From contig DASTGN010000003.1 of the NCBI GenBank assembly GCA_035719105.1, positions 1 through 64,000 on the forward strand: a DNA stretch of 64,000 bases, given 5' to 3'. The position numbers were made by a program, and so were the translations under genes. Origin of the DNA: UBA8389 sp035719105. Lineage in GTDB: Bacteria; Bacteroidota; Bacteroidia; Bacteroidales; UBA1402. Positions within the stretch are counted from its first letter, which is position 1. The number at the start of each line of letters is the position of its first letter. Shown here in pieces: positions 24,426 to 33,031 of this stretch. The notes under the pieces are model-generated. The model saw nothing but the letters and a program-made list of their open reading frames with translations. It made no database searches and had not been told where the DNA came from.

Positions 24426-26912
24426 TTAGGGGGTAATTTCCTCCGTTTTGGTATCTCCTTCTTCCAGTTTTAGCTCTTCTACTTCCTGATTCAGGTTTTC
24501 CGTTTCCACAACACCTTCTTGTGCAACACCTAAGCTATCTGTAAGTGTGGAATCTGGAGCTGTGATGTAGGTAGTCTGGCATTCGTATGGTACGGTGATT
24601 TCCTCTTTGGCTTTGGGGAATTTGCCTCGATATTGTGTCAGACTGGGGTCTTTTAAAACACGTTCCATAAAGTATCCGAAAATGGGCATTGCTGTTTTGC
24701 TACCTTCACCCATTGCTCCGGTACGAAAATGGATGCATCGATGTTCACCGCCTACCCAGGCACCACCGACCAAATTGGGCGAAACGCCAACGAACCAAGC
24801 GTCCGAATGATTGGAGGAGGTCCCGGTTTTTCCCCCAAATTCAGTACCATATTTATGAATGTCGTAACCCCATAAGTTCATGACGGTAGAAAGTGGTTCG
24901 GTCAAACCTGCTCTCAACATTTGAGTCATCAAGAAGGCAGATTGATAAGGAATGGCCCTTGTTTGACTATCCTTGTGTTCGAAAATAACCTTGCCGTCAC
25001 GATCTTCGATTTTGGTGACCAACACAGGGTCGTGGGTCATACCATCATTAATTACGGTTGAATAGGCATTTACAAGTTCCAACAGGGAAACATCGGACGA
25101 TCCGAGACTGACAGATGGAATTTCGTGCAACGGCGTTTTGATACCCATAGCTGCAGCAGTAGCTACAATATCATGAATGCCAACTTCTTTGGCAATTGCA
25201 ACGGCAATGCTGTTGATGGAACGTGCAAAAGCAGCTTTTAAAGTCAACGTTTGACCGGAGAAATTGCCGTTTGCATTGTGGGGGGACCAAACTTTGGGTT
25301 GCCCTTTTTCCATCACATCCCAGGTTATGTATTTGTCATCCCTTAAATCGCAGGGGCTCAGGCCTTTATTCATGGCTTCCGTATAAACGAAAAGCTTAAA
25401 GGTGGAGCCGGGCTGACGCTGGGACAAGACTTTATCGTATTTCCAAAAATTGAAATTGATGTCTCCCACCCAAGCCTTTACAAAGCCGGTTTGAGGCTCC
25501 ATGGCCACAAAGCCGCAGTGCATGAATTTTTCCATGTAACGTATGGAGTCCATCGTGCTCATTACAATGACTTTTTTGCCTTCTTTGTAGTCGAAAACAG
25601 TGATGGGGTGGGGTTTGTTCATATAATACTCTACCGAGTCAAGGTTGTCTGGGTACATTCTGGTCAGTCCTTTCCAGGCAGCCGTACGTTTTGCAAGATC
25701 TTCAATGAATCCGACGATCTCCTTATGGTTTTCGTCTTGCCAGGGATTTTCTTTGCCCCAATGGCTGTTGAATGCATTTTGTACAATCCGCATTTGTTTG
25801 TCAACGGACTCTTCCGCATATTTCTGCATTCGGGTATCGATTGTGGTATAAATCTTCAAACCATCAGAGTAGAGATCGACTTCATTTTCTTTGCACCACT
25901 GTTCCAGGTGTGCAGCAACGGCTTCTCTAAAATAAAGTGCATTGCCGTCATAACTCCGTTCAAGCTTATATTGAAGCCTAATAGGAATCAATTTAAGCGA
26001 ATCCAGTTGTCTTTTACTGATTATTTTGTGTTCCCATAGGTTTTCCAGTACGACATTGCGTCTTTTCAGGCTGTTCTTGGGGTTGATCCTCGGATTGTAG
26101 GTGGTCGTGGCCTTGAGCATGCCAACAAGCGTAGCGGCTTGTTCAATAGTTAAATCGGTAGGTTTGTTGTTGAAATAAGTTTTGCAGGCAGTTTTTATGC
26201 CGTATGCGTTACTCCCGAAATCCACGGTATTGAGATACATGGTCAAAATATCCTCTTTGGAGTAGAACATTTCGATTTTTACCGCTGTAATCCATTCCTT
26301 GGATTTCATGATGATCATCTTCAAAATGGGTAGCTGACCTATCAAACCCCTTGAATACTGGGATCTTGTCTTAAACATGTTTTTGACCAATTGCTGGGAG
26401 ATGGTACTGGCGCCTCGCGCGCGACGACCACTGGCCATATCCTTGGCAACTGCAAAAAGTCCTTGAAAATCAATGCCAAAATGTTGATAAAACCGCTCAT
26501 CTTCTGTGTAAATAAGCGTCTTGATCAATAATGGTTCAATTTCACCGTATTTTACTGGAGTTCGGTTTTCCTTAAAGAATTTGCCAATGATCTTGCCATC
26601 AGCACTGTAGATTTCAGATGCAACACTTTGTTGTGGGTCACTGATGCTCAATAAGCTGGGCGATTTTCCAAACAACCACAAGAGATTGACATCGACACAA
26701 AACAAGTAGAGAAAAAGAAAGAGGAAAAATTCAATGAAAATAATACCTAACCTTCTGTACCAACGCGCTTTTTTCCAGGTTGCTTTCCGTTGTTGCCGCA
26801 GTGCTTTGAAAAAAGCGCCGATAAGCCTTAAATAGGGAGATATCCAGTGTAAGAACGTATTCAGATGTTTCTTAATGAACGAAATCCATTGTTGAACTTT
26901 CGGCGATTTCAT
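24426..26912 (-). CDS. mrcA: Penicillin-binding protein 1A (bifunctional glycosyltransferase/transpeptidase)
   Basis: An 828-residue class A PBP. A cytoplasmic, basic N-terminus (about 1-50) precedes one membrane helix (about 52-74). The GT51 domain shows TEDERFYQHFGID with the catalytic glutamate and RGASTISQQLVKN. The transpeptidase domain has the active serine in PGSTFK, the SIN motif in ARSINSIA and KTGTSSNHSDAWF. The C-terminus after about 780 is acidic and Glu/Thr-rich. It builds and crosslinks peptidoglycan. The leader to the upstream yidC terminator is about 120 bases; no clear -7 box was found for it. Confidence 0.97.
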   Translation of the reverse strand: MKSPKVQQWISFIKKHLNTFLHWISPYLRLIGAFFKALRQQRKATWKKARWYRRLGIIFIEFFLFLFLYLFCVDVNLLWLFGKSPSLLSISDPQQSVASEIYSADGKIIGKFFKENRTPVKYGEIEPLLIKTLIYTEDERFYQHFGIDFQGLFAVAKDMASGRRARGASTISQQLVKNMFKTRSQYSRGLIGQLPILKMIIMKSKEWITAVKIEMFYSKEDILTMYLNTVDFGSNAYGIKTACKTYFNNKPTDLTIEQAATLVGMLKATTTYNPRINPKNSLKRRNVVLENLWEHKIISKRQLDSLKLIPIRLQYKLERSYDGNALYFREAVAAHLEQWCKENEVDLYSDGLKIYTTIDTRMQKYAEESVDKQMRIVQNAFNSHWGKENPWQDENHKEIVGFIEDLAKRTAAWKGLTRMYPDNLDSVEYYMNKPHPITVFDYKEGKKVIVMSTMDSIRYMEKFMHCGFVAMEPQTGFVKAWVGDINFNFWKYDKVLSQRQPGSTFKLFVYTEAMNKGLSPCDLRDDKYITWDVMEKGQPKVWSPHNANGNFSGQTLTLKAAFARSINSIAVAIAKEVGIHDIVATAAAMGIKTPLHEIPSVSLGSSDVSLLELVNAYSTVINDGMTHDPVLVTKIEDRDGKVIFEHKDSQTRAIPYQSAFLMTQMLRAGLTEPLSTVMNLWGYDIHKYGTEFGGKTGTSSNHSDAWFVGVSPNLVGGAWVGGEHRCIHFRTGAMGEGSKTAMPIFGYFMERVLKDPSLTQYRGKFPKAKEEITVPYECQTTYITAPDSTLTDSLGVAQEGVVETENLNQEVEELKLEEGDTKTEEITP

Positions 26913-27034
26913 AAGCCTGATTATTAGGGGATTGAAATATTATTAATCGAGTCTTGAGGTCTCCTTCAACGTTGGGATCCAACTGTTTTTAAAGGGTTTC
27001 AGTACTGTTTGTAAAAATACTAAAAATCAGATAC

Positions 27035-27063
27035 AAAAACGCCCCCGAAGCGGAGGCGTTTTT
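27035..27063 (-). terminator. Intrinsic terminator after yidC
   Basis: AAAAACGCCTCCG and CGGGGGCGTTTTT (minus strand) pair over 13 positions with one G-U and a tight loop, ending in a T-run 8 bases behind the yidC stop. Confidence 0.9.
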
Positions 27064-27070
27064 GTAAAAA

Positions 27071-28969
27071 TTATTTGCGTTTTCTGTTCTGTTGTTCCTT
27101 CAACATCTTTTGTTGATCTTTTTGCATCTGTTCCAAACGAGCGGCAAAACCGGATTTTTTAATGGGTTTCTTTTTGTTCTCGTTCAGTTGTGCCAACAGT
27201 TTGTCTTCATCGGTAAACCAACGGAAGGCATAAGTTTGCAAAATCGTTATGAGCGTTGAAACAAAAAAGTACAAACTCAAACCGGCAGAATATTGGTTGA
27301 ACATGAAAAGAAACATCACCGGCATCATATAAGACATGGTTTTCATCCCTGGCATTTGGGTAGTAGCTGCCTGAGTCTGATTATTGATGTACGTATATAC
27401 CAAGTTAGTAACTGTCATCAACAAACAGAAAAGACTCACGTGATTACCAAAATACTTGGTCACCAAAGGTATGTTTCCAGTCCATTGGAACAGAACATCG
27501 TAAGTGGATAAGTCATGTGCCCAAAGGAAACTTTGATGCCTCAGTTCAATGGAGGAAGGAAAGAAAGAGAACATCGCAAACAGAATGGGCATTTGGAACA
27601 ACATGGGAAGACAGCCACCCATGGGGCTTACTCCGACACGTTTGTAAAACTCCATCGTAGCCTGTGAGCGAGCAGCCGCGTTTTCCTGTCCTGGAAATTT
27701 GGCGTTGATTTCTGCAATTTGCGGTTGTAGAACACGCATTTTAGCAGTCGACATGCTTGATTTCCAAGTGAATGGAAAGATGATGAGTTTGATGATCAGG
27801 GTGAGCAACAAGATGATAACACCATAATTTGTTACGAAATTACCGAAAAAGTTGAACATCGGTAAAATCAACAATGTATTCACCCAGCGGAAAAGTTTTC
27901 CACCCAAGGGAATTATTTTTTCCAGATCCATTTTATTTTCTGAAGGCACCCCTTTGTCATAATGAGCCAATAAGTTGTATTTTATGGGGCCAAAATAAAA
28001 TTTCAAATTTGCTGTCTGATTGCCACGCATATCAAAGTCGATGGCAGACTTCTGAGCATAAGTTTTCAAATAAGGCGTCGTATTGGGTTCAGGCTTTGAG
28101 CTAAATTCGTTGGTTGTGAATCCTTTATCGCAAATGGCGATGCTTGTGAAAAATTGATCCTTGAACGAAACCCAGTGAACTTTGGTATCAACTGTCTTTT
28201 TATCTGCTTTGGCAGCACTCAGATTTTCCTTACTGTCACCAATGAATTTGTAATCCAATTGAGAATAGCGTTCTTCAAAAGTTCGACCTTGCTCTTGTTG
28301 AAGAGCTTTGATGGACCAATTGAAATCCAAGGTGTTGGTGTTTGCGGGTAAGACAGACTGAAGGTTGTTTCCTTTTACCTGGAAGTCCATCAGATAGTCG
28401 TCCTTTTTCAATGTGTAGATGAAATCCAAACTGGCCGATTCCGAAATGTTCAATCGGTATATGAATTGCAATGGATTATTTGATTCTACTCGATTGAATA
28501 CAAGGTCGCTGGTATTGATCAAGCGACTGTCAGTTGTGAAAAAGGAGAAATTGAAAGCAGATTCATTTTCGTTGAAAAGAATCAATGGCAATGAATCCTT
28601 ATTTTCAAATTCTTTCAAACGAACGGAAGCTATGCGACCGCCTTTCGAAGTGAAGGTCAGCTTCATAACGTTGTTTTCAATGCTGTCTTTGGTAACTGCA
28701 CCTTTGGTCAAGGCTGCAAAAGTACCATATTTCAATTGACTGACAGAGTCCTGGTTTACAGGAGCTTGTGTTTTTGAATCAGCAGCCCCGGCCAATGAAT
28801 CGGCCAATTGCAAGGTTTTTGCCTTCGTTTGTTCGGCATAGGCAATAGAGTCAATCCGTTGTTGTTCCTTTTGTGCAGCCAGTTGTTTCTCAGAGGGTTT
28901 ATTGAGCAGGCTGAATCCAACAAGGATCAATATGATCAGCAAAAGCCCGGTGATGGTATTTTTATCCAT
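27071..28969 (-). CDS. yidC: Membrane protein insertase YidC
   Basis: A 632-residue YidC of the Gram-negative type. An N-terminal helix (about 5-22) is followed by a large periplasmic beta domain (about 60-345). The conserved membrane core then spans about 360-590, with WKSSMSTAKMRVLQPQI and the GGCLPMLFQMPILFAMF block. A basic C-terminal tail (about 595-632) rich in K and Q may contact the ribosome. It inserts and folds inner-membrane proteins. It is co-transcribed with pyrG (24 bases between) and ends at a strong terminator. Confidence 0.98.
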   Translation of the reverse strand: MDKNTITGLLLIILILVGFSLLNKPSEKQLAAQKEQQRIDSIAYAEQTKAKTLQLADSLAGAADSKTQAPVNQDSVSQLKYGTFAALTKGAVTKDSIENNVMKLTFTSKGGRIASVRLKEFENKDSLPLILFNENESAFNFSFFTTDSRLINTSDLVFNRVESNNPLQFIYRLNISESASLDFIYTLKKDDYLMDFQVKGNNLQSVLPANTNTLDFNWSIKALQQEQGRTFEERYSQLDYKFIGDSKENLSAAKADKKTVDTKVHWVSFKDQFFTSIAICDKGFTTNEFSSKPEPNTTPYLKTYAQKSAIDFDMRGNQTANLKFYFGPIKYNLLAHYDKGVPSENKMDLEKIIPLGGKLFRWVNTLLILPMFNFFGNFVTNYGVIILLLTLIIKLIIFPFTWKSSMSTAKMRVLQPQIAEINAKFPGQENAAARSQATMEFYKRVGVSPMGGCLPMLFQMPILFAMFSFFPSSIELRHQSFLWAHDLSTYDVLFQWTGNIPLVTKYFGNHVSLFCLLMTVTNLVYTYINNQTQAATTQMPGMKTMSYMMPVMFLFMFNQYSAGLSLYFFVSTLITILQTYAFRWFTDEDKLLAQLNENKKKPIKKSGFAARLEQMQKDQQKMLKEQQNRKRK

Positions 28970-28993
28970 TTTTATTAAATCGGAAAGTGATTA

Positions 28994-30592
28994 CTATTCA
29001 ATGCATGCTTTAATGAAATCTACAAAAAGGGGATTTGGTTTTAAAACCGTACTGTTGTATTCTGGGTGAAACTGAGAACCAATGTACCATTTTTTGTTTG
29101 GAATTTCGATAACCTCCACCAACTTGGTATCCGGATTGATGCCTACGCACTTCATACCGTTTTGTTCGTATTCAGCACGATATTTGTCGTTGAATTCAAA
29201 GCGGTGACGGTGGCGTTCCTGGATTTTCTCTTTGCTGTATGCCTGATAGGCTCTGGAATGCTTGTCCAATACACAGTCGTAATTGCCTAAACGCATCGTT
29301 CCACCATATTCGGTAATGCCCTTTTGGTCTTCCATCATATCGATGACATTAACCGTGGTGTTCGGATCAAGCTCGGTGGAATTGGCATCTGCATAACCCA
29401 AAACATTGCGGGCGAATTCGATGACCATGCATTGCATTCCCAAACAAATCCCAAAAGTTGGCAGGTCTTTTTCACGAGCATATTTCAGAGCAATGAATTT
29501 ACCCTCGATTCCACGTTGTCCAAAACCAGGAGCAACAACAATACCGTCAAAATTTTTGAGTTTTTCGTCTACGTTCGCCTCAGTAATGTGCTGAGAATGA
29601 ATGAGCGTTAACTTCAGTTTCCGGTCGTTATAGGCTGCAGCATGGCAAAGCGATTCCGAAATGGATTTATACGCATCGGGCAATTCAGCGTATTTTCCGA
29701 CCAAGGCGATTTTAACTTCTTTGGTGGCACTGTACATTTTGTCCAAAAATGCTTTCCAGGGTTCCAAATCGATTGGCGTATCAATTGGAAAACCGAATTT
29801 AGAAAGCACGATCTTGTCAAGACCTTCTTTTAGCATCAGTAGCGGTACATCGTAGATGCTTGGTGCATCAATGCATTCAATGACAGAATCTTCGGCTACA
29901 TTGCAGAAAAGCGCAACCTTACGTCGAATGGTCACATTCAAAGGATGTTCGGTACGTAAAACCAACGCATCGGGTTGGACACCCAATTCTTGCAGTTGTT
30001 TGACTGAATGTTGTACGGGTTTGGTTTTTAGCTCTTTAGCTGCAGCAAGATAAGGTACATAGGCCAAGTGTATGCAGAAACAGTTTTTTCCGAGTTCCCA
30101 ACGCAATTGACGAACGCTTTCAATAAATGGCAGGGATTCGATGTCACCAACGGTACCACCAATTTCGGTGATGATGAAATCAAATTGGTTTTTGGCACCC
30201 AAAAGGCGAATACATCGCTTGATTTCGTCCGTAATATGCGGTACTACCTGAACGGTCTTACCTAAATAATCACCACGACGTTCCTTTGAAATGACGTTTT
30301 GGTAGATTCTTCCGGTCGTGATGTTGTTGGCACGCGTGGTCGGTACATTCAAAAAACGTTCGTAGTGGCCTAAATCCAAGTCAGTTTCACGTCCATCGTA
30401 GGTAACGTAACATTCTCCGTGTTCGTAGGGATTCAGTGTACCCGGGTCGATATTGATGTATGGATCGAATTTCTGAATCGTAACCCTGTATCCCCGGGCT
30501 TGCAACAATTTCCCCAACGAAGAGGAGAGGATGCCTTTTCCGAGCGAGGAAACGACGCCCCCAGTCACGAAAATATATTTAGTCTCTGCCAC
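28994..30592 (-). CDS. pyrG: CTP synthase
   Basis: Converts UTP to CTP with glutamine as the ammonia source. The 532-residue protein has the synthetase P-loop GGVVSSLGKGI at about 11-21 and a class I glutamine amidotransferase domain with FGICLGMQ (nucleophile cysteine) and SQFHPEY. The start codon is GTG at 30592, giving MAETKYIFVTGG, in line with the family. It is the first gene of the pyrG-yidC operon. Confidence 0.98.
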   Translation of the reverse strand: MAETKYIFVTGGVVSSLGKGILSSSLGKLLQARGYRVTIQKFDPYINIDPGTLNPYEHGECYVTYDGRETDLDLGHYERFLNVPTTRANNITTGRIYQNVISKERRGDYLGKTVQVVPHITDEIKRCIRLLGAKNQFDFIITEIGGTVGDIESLPFIESVRQLRWELGKNCFCIHLAYVPYLAAAKELKTKPVQHSVKQLQELGVQPDALVLRTEHPLNVTIRRKVALFCNVAEDSVIECIDAPSIYDVPLLMLKEGLDKIVLSKFGFPIDTPIDLEPWKAFLDKMYSATKEVKIALVGKYAELPDAYKSISESLCHAAAYNDRKLKLTLIHSQHITEANVDEKLKNFDGIVVAPGFGQRGIEGKFIALKYAREKDLPTFGICLGMQCMVIEFARNVLGYADANSTELDPNTTVNVIDMMEDQKGITEYGGTMRLGNYDCVLDKHSRAYQAYSKEKIQERHRHRFEFNDKYRAEYEQNGMKCVGINPDTKLVEVIEIPNKKWYIGSQFHPEYNSTVLKPNPLFVDFIKACIE

Positions 30593-30650
30593 AATTAGCT
30601 AATTTTGGTGGTTGAAAAATAGTGAAGAAATTTAATTTTGTTTAAAGGGG

Positions 30651-30658
30651 CAAAAGTA
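30651..30658 (-). promoter_or_regulatory. -7 box (TACTTTTG) for pyrG-yidC
   Basis: On the minus strand TACTTTTG, about 60 bases before the GTG start. It is divergent from the box at 30685-30692. Confidence 0.6.
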
Positions 30659-30684
30659 CGAAAAAACTTTTGGAAATAATGTTT

Positions 30685-30692
30685 TACCTTTG
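30685..30692 (+). promoter_or_regulatory. -7 box (TACCTTTG) for the DUF3078 gene
   Basis: TACCTTTG lies 17 bases before the ATG at 30710. The two divergent -7 boxes are only 26 bases apart, so the two transcription starts share one short control region. Confidence 0.6.
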
Positions 30693-30709
30693 TCCGAAAA
30701 TCGGTGTAA

Positions 30710-32194
30710 ATGAAAAAAAGCTATTCCGTTCTGATGCTGTTTGCCGTTGCTGTTTTACCGGTGTTAGCTTCAGGCCAGGATGACTTTGGTAGAGTCACAA
30801 AAATTAATACTGCAAATGCTCCTCAATCTGTTGTGGATGACGATCCGGAAGAATTCCCAGTCATACCGGTCAACTTGCCGGAACACGATTCTGCACTATT
30901 CATGCGTATCGTTCCCAAAGATACTGTTGTAGAAGTTGCCAACACCAACATCTTACTTTTATTCATCGAAAATTACGATATAAACAAACATTTGGTTCAT
31001 CCGAGAACTCCTCGAACGTTCAAGCCTAATGAAGTTTTGGATTACCCAAAGATGAGTCCTCTTTTTATGCCCTTGGTTTTCAATTCACAACGCCGAAACT
31101 ATCATTTGAACCCAAGGGAAAGCGAAGAACATGATTTCTATCTTAATGCCAAATCGATGGATTCCTTGCGGGTGGTCTTTCAGTCGAACAAATATATTCG
31201 TAGACTGGCACAAACCATCTTGCAAAACGCAGAAATTGAGCAGATTGGACAAATACAATACGATCAAAAGAATTTGCCCCAACCTGAAAAGTTGGTCTAT
31301 CAATTAAACAGTAATAAACCCCCGACATGGGTCAAACCTGTCGCACCCGGTACCATTGCGAAAGCGGATACTAAAAACCTGCCGAAAATACCCTATAATC
31401 CCTGGAGAAAATTTGGCTATTCCAAGTTGCAACTCACTCAAACCTATGTATCACCCAACTGGTCCAAAGGTGGGGAGAGCAACATGGCTGGGCTGGCTCA
31501 GGTTTATTTGGAGGCAAACTATCGAGATTCAAAAAATGTGGCGTTCGATAATTCATTGGATATCAAGATTGGTTTGAATACGGTTTCAAACGATACACTT
31601 CGAAATTTGAATGTAAGTACGGACCAACTCCGACTACTCTCCAAATTGGGCATCCGAATGTACAACGATTGGTACTATACGGTTTCGGGAGAATTCACCA
31701 CTCAGTTTTTAAATAACTATAAAACAAATACTTGGACGATGAAGTCATCCCTGTTCTCACCAGCTAAGTTGTTTGTTGGTTTGGGTATCGACTATAAGAA
31801 ATCAAATCGTAAAAAGGGATATGACTTGTCCGTTTTGGTTACTCCGTTGACACTCAAGATGAATTATCTGTACGACATTGAGAACTTCAAACCTTCCAAT
31901 TATGGCATTGATGAAGGTAAGCATCTTGGTAAAGAGTTGGGTAGCAAAATTGCGGCCAATTTAACGTGGACGTTATCAGAACAAGTAAAATGGACCTCCA
32001 AATTTTACTACTACACCGACTTTACCTATGTGGATTCGGATTGGGAAAATACCCTCGATTTTTCTTTGAACAATAATTTCACGACGTCCATTTATGTACA
32101 TCTAAAAGCCGATGATCGGTTGGAGCGCGCCCCAGGCGAGTCCTTGATCCAAATGCAGGAATTGTTCAGTTTCGGAATGATGTATCGATGGTAA
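30710..32194 (+). CDS. DUF3078 family outer-membrane-associated protein
   Basis: A 494-residue exported protein with a signal sequence (about 1-21). The C-terminal half, from about 240, matches the DUF3078 pattern: WSKGGESN, then alternating beta strands such as FDNSLDIKIGLN, LRLLSKLGIRMYNDWYYTVSGEF and a closing FSFGMMYRW with a terminal aromatic, as in outer-membrane barrels. The N-terminal half (about 22-235) is specific to this longer type and has no recognised domain. The function is unknown. It converges with the solute-binding-protein gene, 9 bases apart. Confidence 0.8.
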   Translation: MKKSYSVLMLFAVAVLPVLASGQDDFGRVTKINTANAPQSVVDDDPEEFPVIPVNLPEHDSALFMRIVPKDTVVEVANTNILLLFIENYDINKHLVHPRTPRTFKPNEVLDYPKMSPLFMPLVFNSQRRNYHLNPRESEEHDFYLNAKSMDSLRVVFQSNKYIRRLAQTILQNAEIEQIGQIQYDQKNLPQPEKLVYQLNSNKPPTWVKPVAPGTIAKADTKNLPKIPYNPWRKFGYSKLQLTQTYVSPNWSKGGESNMAGLAQVYLEANYRDSKNVAFDNSLDIKIGLNTVSNDTLRNLNVSTDQLRLLSKLGIRMYNDWYYTVSGEFTTQFLNNYKTNTWTMKSSLFSPAKLFVGLGIDYKKSNRKKGYDLSVLVTPLTLKMNYLYDIENFKPSNYGIDEGKHLGKELGSKIAANLTWTLSEQVKWTSKFYYYTDFTYVDSDWENTLDFSLNNNFTTSIYVHLKADDRLERAPGESLIQMQELFSFGMMYRW

Positions 32195-32203
32195 ATGGTG
32201 CGA

Positions 32204-33031
32204 TCAGTTCGCAATGTATTTTTGAATCAGCTTAGTGAATTCGGGAGTTTTTTTGAAGTCAACAATAAATTGATTCAAGCTATCCAAAAGAATTTTCTTG
32301 TCGGGTTTAACCGCCCAAGCTTGCATTTGGTTGAACCCAACCGGCGTTTCCACATCAATGTTCGGATACTTGTTTCTAAAGGACTTTGCAACCTGTTTGT
32401 CGCATACAGCATAATCAATCAGACCCGCAGCTACCTGGGCTATCATACGTTCGCTATTGAATCCCATCAATGTTTGAATATAAAGCGTGTCGCTGATTTC
32501 TGATGCCAAATGATGTAAACGCTCTTCATAGGCTGTATTTTCGCAGATGTAAATGCGTTTACCCCTGAAATCAACCTGGTTTCGGACAACCTTGTCGGGG
32601 TTGTTTTCAGAACTTTTACGTTGAACCAGCACCAATTTACTTTCAATGATACTCTTAGTGAAATCAACTTGGTTGCGTAGTCCCATGATGACTGAAAGCG
32701 GTCCGCTGAGAATATCGAATTTGTTGTCTTGCAGCATTTTAAGACGATTGTTCAAACTGGGTTCGCCCATGTAGACCAATTGTAAATGATGCCTGTCAGC
32801 AAAGGCTTTCGCCATTTCATAATAAAAACCGTACGAGGTGTCGTTGTTTTTGTAAAAGCTGAACAAATCTTCTTCGCCACAAACTCTAAGAACGCCATCC
32901 TTCTTAATGCCAGGATAATCGCTAGCAATCTTATTTGCTTCTCGTATGCCGAACCAAACGGCATAAACCACCCAAAACGCAATGAATGCGAAAATTAGAA
33001 CCAAAGAAGGTCGTAAATGTTTGTTAATCAT
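32204..33031 (-). CDS. Membrane-anchored solute-binding protein (SBP_bac_3 family)
   Basis: A 275-residue protein with an N-terminal membrane helix (about 8-26) not followed by a clear signal-peptidase site, so it is probably anchored. A family 3 periplasmic binding domain follows (from about 40: DGVLRVCGEEDLFSFY, GFYYEMAKAFADRH and DILSGPLSVIMGLRNQVDFTKS). No lytic-transglycosylase domain follows, unlike in MltF. The start at ATG 33031 overlaps the upstream porin stop by 8 bases, so translation is coupled. No ABC permease or ATPase is encoded nearby. It may sense or bind a small polar molecule; the ligand is unknown. Confidence 0.82.
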   Translation of the reverse strand: MINKHLRPSLVLIFAFIAFWVVYAVWFGIREANKIASDYPGIKKDGVLRVCGEEDLFSFYKNNDTSYGFYYEMAKAFADRHHLQLVYMGEPSLNNRLKMLQDNKFDILSGPLSVIMGLRNQVDFTKSIIESKLVLVQRKSSENNPDKVVRNQVDFRGKRIYICENTAYEERLHHLASEISDTLYIQTLMGFNSERMIAQVAAGLIDYAVCDKQVAKSFRNKYPNIDVETPVGFNQMQAWAVKPDKKILLDSLNQFIVDFKKTPEFTKLIQKYIAN